NCBI GenBank assembly: GCA_002692725.1
Contig: NZLU01000027.1
Span: 23,562 to 87,561 of the forward strand
Reading direction: 5' to 3'
DNA length: 64,000 nt
Source of the DNA: Ponticaulis sp.
GTDB lineage: Bacteria > Pseudomonadota > Alphaproteobacteria > Caulobacterales > Hyphomonadaceae
Shown here: one piece after another, positions 9,417-17,320 of the stretch
Layout: each line of letters opens with the position of its first letter
Numbering within the stretch: position 1 is the stretch's first letter
Translations under genes and position numbers: made by a program
Notes under the pieces: model-generated
Database searches by the model: none
Told to the model about the DNA's origin: nothing
What the model saw: the letters and a program-made list of their open reading frames with translations, nothing else

Positions 9417-9471
9417 ATTTCCAGTTCTTTCTGCATGGGTGTCGATCTGGTCGACTTGCAGAACTGGAAAT
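9417..9471 (-). promoter_or_regulatory. hairpin over the ribosome binding site of the 9413 lipoprotein gene
   Basis: Perfect 12-bp inverted repeat: ATTTCCAGTTCT (9417-9428) and AGAACTGGAAAT (9460-9471), with a 31-base loop that itself contains GTCGA/TCGAC. In the leftward mRNA the second arm holds the only ribosome-site candidate (GGAAA), a few bases before the ATG at 9413. A folded leader would hide the site. There is no T-run, so it is not a terminator. Confidence 0.6.
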
Positions 9472-9513
9472 TCTCAATGCCAGGGTTTGGTTCCAGACGA
9501 TTTGCAGGAAACG

Positions 9514-10239
9514 TCAGCCGACGCTAGCTTCACATCCGGCGAGTTCAACGGCCAGTTCTTCGCTATCCATGCTGCCAGACAGGCGATCACGCATCAGAAA
9601 ATAATTGAGATAATTGCGGGTTCTGATCTTATTCAGTTCCTCTTCCTCAACCTGCTCTCGGGCATATTTTTCGCGCGCGGTTTCGTTCGCTAACAGATCA
9701 GCTCGCGCGGTTCGAAAATTCTCCATCTCGCTCTCAGGACGTGATCCGATTTCGGGATCCATGGCATAATTGATGAATTCCGCCGCCTTCGCTTGCGCGG
9801 CACTTGCCGAGGACAATCCTTCGCGGGCGCTTAAATCGTAAATCACCGCACACGACATATAATCCAGATAATCCTGCCAGAGAATTTGTGGATTGAGCGC
9901 CTCCAGTCCCTCCTGGGTCGCTGCGAGTGAGCGATTGTAATAATCGCCGTCATCTCGCGCCTGTTCCAGCAAACCATCAAGCACTTCTCGCTCTTTATAG
10001 TTATATTCGAGCTGATATTTGAACGGATTGATGTTGGCAGCGGCGGGATCGACCTGCGGACCATCAGGAACCGACTGGTCGCGTGGCTCGTTGACCATAT
10101 TACGAATGTCACCAAGCGTGACATCACCCGTCTGCTCTGTCGCAGCGTCGTCTGAGGCACGGATAATCCCGTCTTCCTCGCAAGACGCAAGAGAGCCTGC
10201 CATGACGAGTGCCGCGAGTAATGATGTGCGTCGAGCCAT
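9514..10239 (-). CDS. lipoprotein of unknown function, paralogue of the downstream gene
   Basis: About 241 residues from the ATG at 10239; an ATG at 10257 in the same frame adds six residues and cannot be excluded. A signal peptide (ARRTSLLAALVMAG) ends in LASC. Mature part: Asp/Glu-rich linker, then VDPAAANINPF, a helical domain with several acidic runs and the motif RNYLNYFLMRDR, all shared with the gene at 8697-9413. The 100-base gap between the two holds no terminator, so they are probably read together. Confidence 0.72.
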   Translation of the reverse strand: MARRTSLLAALVMAGSLASCEEDGIIRASDDAATEQTGDVTLGDIRNMVNEPRDQSVPDGPQVDPAAANINPFKYQLEYNYKEREVLDGLLEQARDDGDYYNRSLAATQEGLEALNPQILWQDYLDYMSCAVIYDLSAREGLSSASAAQAKAAEFINYAMDPEIGSRPESEMENFRTARADLLANETAREKYAREQVEEEELNKIRTRNYLNYFLMRDRLSGSMDSEELAVELAGCEASVG

Positions 10240-10326
10240 AAAATTGAATCCAACCATGATACAGGATTACATAAGAGAGACACGGAGCGCTTTCCAGTAA
10301 ACTCGCTGTCATGAATTACCAAAAAA

Positions 10327-10342
10327 ATGACGCCTGCGTCAT
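10327..10342. promoter_or_regulatory. palindrome in the divergent promoter region of the P450 gene
   Basis: Perfect dyad ATGACGC-CT-GCGTCAT in the 160-base space between the divergent lipoprotein and P450 genes. Its position, 58-73 bases before the P450 start codon, fits an operator. No regulator gene is adjacent. Confidence 0.45.
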
Positions 10343-10399
10343 AGTTTTGAAATCAAAGCTATGATATAAGAGGACAAGAGACGTCCCGGGAGAACTATT

Positions 10400-11731
10400 A
10401 TGGCTGACACAACAGCAGATGCGCCAACCGAAACCAAACCGAAATTTCTGTCTGATCAGGTCAAAGACGAGTGGATGGGCACCGTCTATATGCGCCCAGG
10501 CGCACCAATCCCTCCGGCCTCAGCGATTGATCTGGATCGCCTGAACATTTCCGACCCTGAACTCTGGCGCCGTGATGCGTTCTGGGATCGGTTCGAGCGC
10601 CTTCGCAATGAAGAGCCGCTTCACTATTGCGCAGAAAGTGCTGTCGGCCCTTACTGGTCAGTTACGCGCTATGAAGATGTCATGGCCATCGACACTGACC
10701 ATAAACGGTTTTCGTCAGCCAGCGGCATCACCATCATTGATCTGGAAGAAGACTTTGCTCTTCCAATGTTCATTGCCATGGATCAGCCCAAGCATGATGT
10801 GCAGCGCAAAACGGTTCAGCCCATCGTTGCGCCGGACAATCTGCGGAATTTCGAAGCCCTGATCCGGGAGCGGACCGCCAAGGTTCTGGACAGCCTGCCC
10901 GTTGGCGAACCGTTTGACTGGGTGGACACGGTTTCTATCGAGCTGACCACCATGATGCTGGCGACTCTGTTCAACTTCCCATTCGAGGATCGTCGCAAGC
11001 TGACCCGCTGGTCAGATGTCGCAACAGGACGTGACAATCCGGAGATCTGCCCGGGCGGCGAAGAACAATGGCGCGCTGAACTGATGGAATGCCTCGGATA
11101 TTTCACACAGCTCTGGAACCAGCGCGTAAATGCGAACGAACCAGGCAATGATCTGATCTCAATGCTCGCCACAGGTGAGCACACCAAAAACATGGAACCG
11201 ATGGAATATCTGGGCAACGTCATTCTGCTCATCGTTGGCGGTAATGACACAACGCGAAACTCCATGACTGGCTCTGTTCTCGGCATGAATCTCTTCCCGA
11301 AGGAATTCGACAAGCTGAAAGCGGACCACAGCCTGATCCCGAGCATGGTTTCGGAAATCATTCGCTGGCAGACCCCGCTTGCCCACATGCGACGGACCGC
11401 GCTTGAGGATGTCGAAATGCACGGCAAGACCATCAAGGCCGGCGAAAAGGTGATCATGTGGTATGTGTCCGGCAATCGCGATGAGCGCCATTTTGAGCGG
11501 CCAAACGATATCTGGATTGATCGCCCGAAGATTCGCAGCCATCTCTCTTTCGGGTTTGGTATTCACCGCTGTGTTGGCAACCGTCTCGGCGAAATGCAGC
11601 TGAAAATCCTGTGGGAGGAATTCTTCAAGCGCTTTGACGACGTGATTGTGCTGAAAGAGCCAGTCCGTACGCCAAGCAGCTTTGTGAAAGGCTATACGGA
11701 AATGGAAGTGGTTCTGGTTCCGAAAAGCTGA
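10400..11731 (+). CDS. cytochrome P450, CYP153-like (alkane/fatty acid terminal hydroxylase)
   Basis: 443 residues, soluble class I bacterial P450. Heme-binding motif FGFGIHRCVG with the cysteine at about residue 391, ExxR in EIIRW (about 320), and the I-helix oxygen motif GGNDTTRNSM. The heme loop followed by NRLGEMQLKILWEE, and the GGNDTTRNSMTG helix, are the CYP153 pattern; this family hydroxylates the end carbon of medium-chain alkanes. It needs a ferredoxin and ferredoxin reductase, and neither is next to it here. A GGGAG lies 8 bases before the ATG. Family assignment is by memory of motifs; the exact subfamily is not determined. Confidence 0.9.
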   Translation: MADTTADAPTETKPKFLSDQVKDEWMGTVYMRPGAPIPPASAIDLDRLNISDPELWRRDAFWDRFERLRNEEPLHYCAESAVGPYWSVTRYEDVMAIDTDHKRFSSASGITIIDLEEDFALPMFIAMDQPKHDVQRKTVQPIVAPDNLRNFEALIRERTAKVLDSLPVGEPFDWVDTVSIELTTMMLATLFNFPFEDRRKLTRWSDVATGRDNPEICPGGEEQWRAELMECLGYFTQLWNQRVNANEPGNDLISMLATGEHTKNMEPMEYLGNVILLIVGGNDTTRNSMTGSVLGMNLFPKEFDKLKADHSLIPSMVSEIIRWQTPLAHMRRTALEDVEMHGKTIKAGEKVIMWYVSGNRDERHFERPNDIWIDRPKIRSHLSFGFGIHRCVGNRLGEMQLKILWEEFFKRFDDVIVLKEPVRTPSSFVKGYTEMEVVLVPKS

Positions 11732-11766
11732 TCGCGAAACCACCCTCAAAGCAACACACTCTGACA

Positions 11767-11797
11767 GACCGCGGCCCCAAAGAGGCCGCGGTTTTTT
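11767..11797 (+). terminator. intrinsic terminator after the P450 gene
   Basis: ACCGCGGCC (11768-11776) pairs perfectly with GGCCGCGGT (11783-11791), followed by a T6 run. Very strong. Confidence 0.9.
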
Positions 11798-11841
11798 CGT
11801 CTGGTTCAGGCTCCGTCAAAATATACAGAAGGACTGAACTC

Positions 11842-13248
11842 ATGAGTTCTGACACATCGGGCGTGTCTGAGCCGGACGGCTTACGCACACCTTCAAATCT
11901 GCTGGGATATATGCCGCAGCGTTCCACAGGCCTGAAGCTCCTGCTCGTTTGCGGACTGGCCCTGTTGATGGCGATCCCTGCCCTGTTCGTTTACTCTGTC
12001 ATCTATGACCGAAGTTCGCGAGCCGATAACGCGATCCGACAGGTCAGCGAACGTTATGGCGGGCAACAAACCGCCATGGGTCCTGTGCTGGTCGTTCCGT
12101 TTGAGCGCGAGATCACAAACACTGAAGGACGCGTTGTGACCCAACAATCGGCGCTGACCATCTATCCTGACACGGGCAATGCAGTGATTGCACTTCGGAC
12201 TGAGCGAAAATCGAGTGGGATCCATGAAGTCCCTATTTATGATGCCAGCGTGTCCTTTAACAGCACGCTGAACCCTGAGCGCATCTGGGAGAACCTCCCC
12301 TCCAATGCGCGGGTGAACTGGACTGACGCACGCATTTATGTGGGGCTGTCCGATACGCGGGCCGCTCGCGAACAAACCATCGTCGAGATTGATGGCGAAG
12401 AGAGACTCGTTGAGCCGATGCTCAACCAGTCTGACGAGAGAAATTACAGTCGGCACACTCAGACACTTCTGGCCGCGCGAATTCCGGAACTGGACTCCAC
12501 TCAGGCCCCAATCAGCCTCAAAGCCAGTTTGCGGTTTTCAGGTGCCGAGAAGATCTCCATTTCTCCGTTCGCCCGCACGACCAATATTGAGATCAAGGGC
12601 GACTGGGACGACCCAAAGTTTGAAGGCGGCTATCAGCAACGCTCCTATACGGGCGGCGGCGAAGGCGAGGGTTTCGGCGCCAACTGGACCATTCCCTACG
12701 AAGCAAGAGGCATTCCCGGCGTTCAGACTTCGCCGACCGGCTATAACGCCATCACCGCCCGCGGGAATACGGTGGATGTCCGCCTTGTTATGAATGCCAC
12801 GCCCTATCAGAGCGTTCAGCGGGCCCTTAAATACGGCGTGATGTTTATCGGCTTTGTGTTCCTTGCCTACTTCCTGTTTGAGATTGTGAGCCAGCACCGC
12901 GCGCATCCGGCACAATATGTTCTGGTTGGCCTGTCACAATCGGTCTTTTACTTGTTGCTGCTGGCATTGTCGGAACAAAGCGGTTTTGACGTCGCCTTCC
13001 TGATTGCTGCAGTCATGACGGTCGGCATGACCTCGGCTTATGCCATGACCGTGTTCAGAAGCCGGGTCTATGGCTTACGCGCACTTGGCATATTCACCGC
13101 TGTCTATGCTTTGATTTACGCGCTTATGCGGCTCGAGGATTACGCCCTGCTGATGGGGGCCTTTGCGAGCTTCGCTGCGATCGGGTTCACCATGTATATG
13201 ACGCGCAACATTAATTGGTATGGTCAGAGAGACCTGGCCGCAGCCTGA
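11842..13248 (+). CDS. creD: CreD family inner membrane protein
   Basis: 468 residues. N-terminal membrane segment (about residues 30-55), a long periplasmic region of about 250 residues, and then a run of hydrophobic helices at the C terminus, the CreD layout. Conserved stretches include RYGGQQTAMGPVLVVPF and the later VQRALKYGVMFIGFVFLAYFLFE. CreD proteins are linked to envelope integrity and beta-lactam or colicin tolerance in enterobacteria, where creABCD form an operon. Here no CreBC two-component genes are adjacent, so the role is inferred from family only. Confidence 0.9.
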   Translation: MSSDTSGVSEPDGLRTPSNLLGYMPQRSTGLKLLLVCGLALLMAIPALFVYSVIYDRSSRADNAIRQVSERYGGQQTAMGPVLVVPFEREITNTEGRVVTQQSALTIYPDTGNAVIALRTERKSSGIHEVPIYDASVSFNSTLNPERIWENLPSNARVNWTDARIYVGLSDTRAAREQTIVEIDGEERLVEPMLNQSDERNYSRHTQTLLAARIPELDSTQAPISLKASLRFSGAEKISISPFARTTNIEIKGDWDDPKFEGGYQQRSYTGGGEGEGFGANWTIPYEARGIPGVQTSPTGYNAITARGNTVDVRLVMNATPYQSVQRALKYGVMFIGFVFLAYFLFEIVSQHRAHPAQYVLVGLSQSVFYLLLLALSEQSGFDVAFLIAAVMTVGMTSAYAMTVFRSRVYGLRALGIFTAVYALIYALMRLEDYALLMGAFASFAAIGFTMYMTRNINWYGQRDLAAA

Positions 13249-13270
13249 AATCTCAGTCTGCAATAAAGAA

Positions 13271-13298
13271 AAAAGGGCCGGATCAACCGGCCCTTTTT
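13271..13298. terminator. bidirectional intrinsic terminator
   Basis: GGGCCGG (13275-13281) and CCGGCCC (13287-13293) around a 5-base loop, A-run before and T5 after. Lies between convergent creD and the channel-like gene. Confidence 0.85.
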
Positions 13299-13305
13299 GT
13301 GAGTG

Positions 13306-14664
13306 TTATTCGCTCGTCTTTTTGGTGGTCCGAGACCGCGGCGTTGTTTTTCGGGTGGTCGTGCTTCCAGTCGTCTTTGCGCCCGTGGTTTTTGCCGTAG
13401 TACTGGCAGCAGCTTTCGCGGTCGCTGCCGGCTTTTTCGGTTTGCTTGACCATTCCTCAAGCTTGCGTCCCGCCCATTCACGTCCGCCAAGACCAAAGGC
13501 GAGCGCACCACCAACACCGATTGCAACCGCAAGAGCGAGCGCAAAGTATTGCGCGATGTTCAGAATGAACATGCCATCCATCGGATCGAGTCCCATGCGG
13601 GAAACCCCCAGAATGGTCGCGAGAACCATCACTGCGTATTTCACATATCGCGCCAGCTCATCGGAAAAACCGGTGCCCGTGGCGTCGAGGATCTTGCCGA
13701 TCACATTGGCGAAGACAAAGCCCAGAACGATGATCAGCGTGCCAAACAGAATCTGGCCACCTTGCGCAATCACGATCCCGACAAAGTCTGACAGGATTTG
13801 GAAATTGAGAAGTCGTGTCGCCTCAACGGCTCCGAACAGCATGATGGCAATGCCAACAATTCCCGCGATCGCTTTGGTCGCGGTCAGCCCTTTTTCTGTT
13901 TTTGGCTCGAGAATTCCAAGCTTCTGCACATACGCATCAATGCCGAATTGTGGAAGCACCTGTTCGATCAGCTTGGACACAAATCTCGCGATGAAAAATG
14001 AAATCGCAAGAACCACGCCCGCAATGACAACATTTGGCAGCGCATCCATGATCTCATTCAACATGAGTGTCGTTGGCGTAGAGATCGCTTCAATCCCGAG
14101 GACATCGATCCCTGCGATCACGGCCGGTACGGCGATGACAACATAGACAATCCAGGCAATCGCGTTTGAAAGGCCTGTTGCTTCTTCATCCTGGATTGGA
14201 GAGACCAGTCGGTCGAGACCCGCTGCGTCCAGCACAGACTGCACCAGGCGCTTCACAATGCCCGCCAGAATGAGCCCGAATATGATGAGCGCGGCTGCAC
14301 CTACCAGCTCGGGCAGGAAGGCCAGCATATCGTCCCACATATTCTGTACCGGCGCGACCACTTGGGTCAGCCCCACAATCGAGAGAGCCACCGCGAGGAC
14401 GATCAGCAGGAGCAGATAGAACAGCGCTTTGCCAATTCCAGCGCCAATCGTGGCATCAGCCGACACCGCATCTTCATTTGCCCGCCGGACAAACGGGATA
14501 CGATTAATGCCCGCGCCAATAACGCCTGATATGAGTTGCGCGAGAAATGCGCCGATACCGAAAACGATTATGGCCAGAACGATCCGCACGGGCCAGGCAA
14601 TTTCGGGACGGTAACTCCCCGAAGTGCTGTCGACCCATTCGGCCAATTGTTGAAGAAATTCCAT
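13306..14664 (-). CDS. mechanosensitive channel-like protein with TM-helix repeats and a basic Thr/Lys/Ala tail
   Basis: 452 residues. Repeated blocks of a long hydrophobic helix followed by a short amphipathic segment (for example LIIFGLILAGIVKRLVQSVL, and again later in VLAISFFIARFVSKLIEQVL and LIIVLGFVFANVIGKILDA) match the conserved TM-helix repeat found in MscS-related proteins of unknown conductance. The last 45 or so residues are almost only Thr, Lys, Ala, Ser and Arg (KKPAATAKAAAS and onwards), like a histone H1 or AlgP tail. No MscS beta-domain is visible, so calling it a channel is an inference. Overlapping rightward readings are shadows of this gene. Confidence 0.8.
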   Translation of the reverse strand: MEFLQQLAEWVDSTSGSYRPEIAWPVRIVLAIIVFGIGAFLAQLISGVIGAGINRIPFVRRANEDAVSADATIGAGIGKALFYLLLLIVLAVALSIVGLTQVVAPVQNMWDDMLAFLPELVGAAALIIFGLILAGIVKRLVQSVLDAAGLDRLVSPIQDEEATGLSNAIAWIVYVVIAVPAVIAGIDVLGIEAISTPTTLMLNEIMDALPNVVIAGVVLAISFFIARFVSKLIEQVLPQFGIDAYVQKLGILEPKTEKGLTATKAIAGIVGIAIMLFGAVEATRLLNFQILSDFVGIVIAQGGQILFGTLIIVLGFVFANVIGKILDATGTGFSDELARYVKYAVMVLATILGVSRMGLDPMDGMFILNIAQYFALALAVAIGVGGALAFGLGGREWAGRKLEEWSSKPKKPAATAKAAASTTAKTTGAKTTGSTTTRKTTPRSRTTKKTSE

Positions 14665-14734
14665 GTTTTGCCCCTCCTGAATGAATTCAGAACATCAGAG
14701 AAGCCTAACGGAATTCGGGAATGGTTAACAGGGG

Positions 14735-15685
14735 TTAACCCTCAGCTGAACCATCCTTTTCAATTGAAGTGCCGGTCTGGTTTTGAGTGTCCAGCCAGTC
14801 GGTAAATCTGAGATCCGGCGCATTGCCTAACTCATAGGCCACATAGTCCTTTAGTCTGGCGGTCATCTGTATGGCGTCACCGCCAAGCTCGGACGGCTGG
14901 ATGAGAGGCCCGCAAGTGATCTCGAATTTCGATCCGGACTTGTTCAGCAATTCATAAAACAGCGTGATGTCGCGTAGCTCGCCATTCATCCTGGACAGGA
15001 AGTAATAAAGCCCTGAATTCCGCGCATTGAGATTCATCGGCAAAATCGGACATTTCTGTTTTCGCGCAAGAGTGACCACTGTTGAAAACCAGGCCTTCTC
15101 GATCAACGCTCCGTCGTCCATGCTTGCGAGCTTGCCCGACGGAAAAATGATCACGCATTGCTCCTGGTCGAACGCCTCCTTGGCGAGGCGAAGCGTTTCC
15201 TTGGTTTTGGCAGCAGAACGCTTCTCCATCACCCATTCAACCGGGATGATCGTATCTGAAAAGCCGGAACTCACACGGATGGCATCGGCATTAGCAAAGA
15301 AATGGATATCACCGCGCACCTGTTTCACGGCCTCCCAGACCGCAACGCCATCAGCGAGCCCGGTCGGATGGTTGCAGGCAATGACCAGACGGCCCGATGA
15401 CGGTATGCGGTCGAGATGATGCATCGTCATGTCGAAATCGAGTTCTGTGGCCAGATGGTCGAAGGAATCCCGCCCCGGAAGCTGGCGAACCAGATCGGCC
15501 ATCTCGACCGCACGACGATAACCCAACATCTTATACAGAACCGGCCGCAGCAAAGGCCAGGTCCAGTGTCTGACGAAACTCGGACAGCGCTCTTCAATCA
15601 GGACGTCCACAATGTGTGCATCCTCTCTTTCCTCATCGGGGAGAAATACGGATGTGCTGTCAGGCAGAGAATCTGAAGAAGTCAT
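14735..15685 (-). CDS. lysophospholipid acyltransferase family protein (PlsC-like)
   Basis: 316 residues. The acyltransferase HX4D motif is present as CNHPTGLADG (about residue 105), with the second block IIFPSGKLASMDDG and the third around CPILPMNLNARN. The family moves acyl chains to lysophospholipids or other lipid acceptors at the inner face of the membrane. The substrate is not evident; HPTGLADG instead of the usual NHxxxxD with serine is seen in the bacterial hemolysin/ornithine-lipid-type branch. It faces away from the response regulator across a 405-base gap. Confidence 0.85.
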   Translation of the reverse strand: MTSSDSLPDSTSVFLPDEEREDAHIVDVLIEERCPSFVRHWTWPLLRPVLYKMLGYRRAVEMADLVRQLPGRDSFDHLATELDFDMTMHHLDRIPSSGRLVIACNHPTGLADGVAVWEAVKQVRGDIHFFANADAIRVSSGFSDTIIPVEWVMEKRSAAKTKETLRLAKEAFDQEQCVIIFPSGKLASMDDGALIEKAWFSTVVTLARKQKCPILPMNLNARNSGLYYFLSRMNGELRDITLFYELLNKSGSKFEITCGPLIQPSELGGDAIQMTARLKDYVAYELGNAPDLRFTDWLDTQNQTGTSIEKDGSAEG

Positions 15686-16090
15686 GCAAGACTTTTAACC
15701 CGGAACGTTGATCGCGTGGAAGCTGCAATTTTTTCAGGGCTGAGCCGATTTATTCAACCTGAATTCGTTAATATTCAACCTCAGGATCATTAAGTGTTAA
15801 CCATAGCTAAAACGTGAATTGTCACCGCAATGTCGTATTGTGGTTACCTTTTTAATTTTACTTAACCACAGCTTTATCTTAACGTTTCGAGAGTGATACA
15901 AACATACCATACTGTTTTGTTTGTATTTTTATTCTAATTCCTGTGGCATGGCAGTGGGGCGCGTCGCTGTCATTTTAAAATCGAAACGAAATTTGGTTAA
16001 TTTGGATGATGAAGATTTTTACCTGAAATCATCTAATCCTAACAGAATCTGAATGTTAAATTTACTTTTGAGAAAGGAGGAGCGCCTAGG
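15686..16090. promoter_or_regulatory. 405-base AT-rich intergenic region with CtrA-like sites
   Basis: No open frame of note. The stretch is clearly more AT-rich than its neighbours. It contains TTAAGTGTTAACCAT (15790-15804) and TTAACCAC (15862-15869), which resemble halves of the alphaproteobacterial CtrA box, and a near-repeat of ATTCAACCT (about 15752 and 15773). An AGGAGG at 16075-16080 serves the next gene. The CtrA reading is inference. Confidence 0.35.
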
Positions 16091-16573
16091 TTGAACCCGT
16101 TCAAACAAACGATGCATTCGCTTCGAAATTACGGGGACGACAGACAAATGAAAGTTTTGTGGGTTGAAGACCACCCAAGAGCACAGGAAATGCTCATGGT
16201 GGCCGGTACTAAAGCTGTTCGCAAACGATTACAGCTTGATCTTGTTCTGGCGGCAAGCCTTCTTGAGGCTGAACGCCGACTGCGTTTTGAAAAATTCGAT
16301 CTGGTCGTTCTGGACCTCCGCCTGCCCGACAGTGTAGACGAATCAATGACGCTCACGCGTGTTGCTTCAATGGGCAAATTCCGTATGGCTGTTGTGTCAT
16401 CGAGTGAACATCGCGATGAAGCCGCCCGCGCATGTGTTGCTGCAGGTGTTGACTGTCTGCCAAACGCGATCGCCAAGGAGACACTGCCGTTTAACCGGTT
16501 TATCCAGCGTCCGGAAGAATTCTACGACTTCTTGCAGAGCCTGATGGCTCGCCCGGAAACGCAGGCCGCCTGA
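16091..16573 (+). CDS. single-domain response regulator (receiver domain only)
   Basis: 160 residues from a TTG start placed 10 bases after a perfect AGGAGG. An in-frame ATG at 16148 would give MKVLWVEDHPR, the usual domain beginning, so the first 19 residues are an extension of uncertain status. Receiver marks: acidic pair in VEDHP, phosphorylatable Asp in LVVLDLRLPD (about residue 76), Ser in AVVSSSE and Lys in IAKET. No output domain, so it should signal by protein contact, as CheY/DivK-type regulators do. No histidine kinase is adjacent. Its long promoter region is unusual for so short a gene. Confidence 0.85.
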   Translation: MNPFKQTMHSLRNYGDDRQMKVLWVEDHPRAQEMLMVAGTKAVRKRLQLDLVLAASLLEAERRLRFEKFDLVVLDLRLPDSVDESMTLTRVASMGKFRMAVVSSSEHRDEAARACVAAGVDCLPNAIAKETLPFNRFIQRPEEFYDFLQSLMARPETQAA

Positions 16574-16599
16574 TCTCTGATCAGTGTTGTCCTCTCAAT

Positions 16600-16627
16600 A
16601 AGCCCGGCCTCACCGCCGGGCTTTTTG
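16600..16627 (+). terminator. intrinsic terminator after the response regulator
   Basis: AGCCCGGC (16601-16608) pairs with GCCGGGCT (16615-16622), then T5. Confidence 0.88.
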
Positions 16628-16707
16628 TTTGACAAGTATTTTGATCTTTCCCACTGACACGATAAGCGAGGCAAATAGCTTAGCCCCAAACGTCGGAGAC
16701 AAAGTGT

Positions 16708-17319
16708 ATGGAAGATTTACTGGCGTCACGGGCCACGCTGATTTTTCTGGTCGCCAATGTGGCGATCAGTTTTTTCGCGTTCAGCAATGAAGCGTTTTTG
16801 CGCTGGGGCATTCTTCATTCCGGATCCATTATTCGAAACCGCGAATATCATCGCATTCTGACATCTGGTTTTCTGCATGCCGACCCCATGCATTTGCTGT
16901 TCAATATGATCACACTCTATTTCTTTGGGCCGGTGATTGAGAGCGTTATTGGCAGCCAGAGTTTCTTCATTGTTTATCTGGCGGCACTGATTGGTGGCAG
17001 CCTGTTTGCCCTGTTCAGACACAGAAATGATTACAACTACTCGGCGCTGGGTGCGTCTGGGGCCGTATCCGGGATTGTCTTCAGCTTCTGTCTGTTTGCG
17101 CCATTCGCGCTGATCTTTGTGTTTTTCATTCCTGTCCCGGCCATTCTCTATGCCGTGCTTTTCATGCTCTACAGCCTTTATGGAATGGGCCGGAATAATG
17201 ACAATATCGGCCATGACGCGCATCTGGCAGGAGCTGTGATCGGCGTGGTGGCCACGATATTGGTTGAACCGAGATCGCTTGCGATTTTTATCGGCCAAAT
17301 CACATCTTTCCTGAGTTAG
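16708..17319 (+). CDS. rhomboid family intramembrane serine protease
   Basis: 203 residues, six-helix rhomboid core. Catalytic Ser in GASGAVSG (about residue 117), catalytic His in HDAHLAGA (about 172), and the HADPMHLLFNM loop before it, with the conserved N-terminal region YHRILTSGFLH. Cleaves membrane-spanning substrates within the bilayer. The next gene, zapE, starts one base after its stop, so the two are co-translated or at least co-transcribed. Confidence 0.92.
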   Translation: MEDLLASRATLIFLVANVAISFFAFSNEAFLRWGILHSGSIIRNREYHRILTSGFLHADPMHLLFNMITLYFFGPVIESVIGSQSFFIVYLAALIGGSLFALFRHRNDYNYSALGASGAVSGIVFSFCLFAPFALIFVFFIPVPAILYAVLFMLYSLYGMGRNNDNIGHDAHLAGAVIGVVATILVEPRSLAIFIGQITSFLS

Positions 17320-17320
17320 A

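Noticed and set aside
13220..14146. 308-residue rightward frame opposite the channel-like gene
   Set aside because: Reads across the creD terminator and the antisense strand of a gene with clear membrane repeats; low-complexity shadow.
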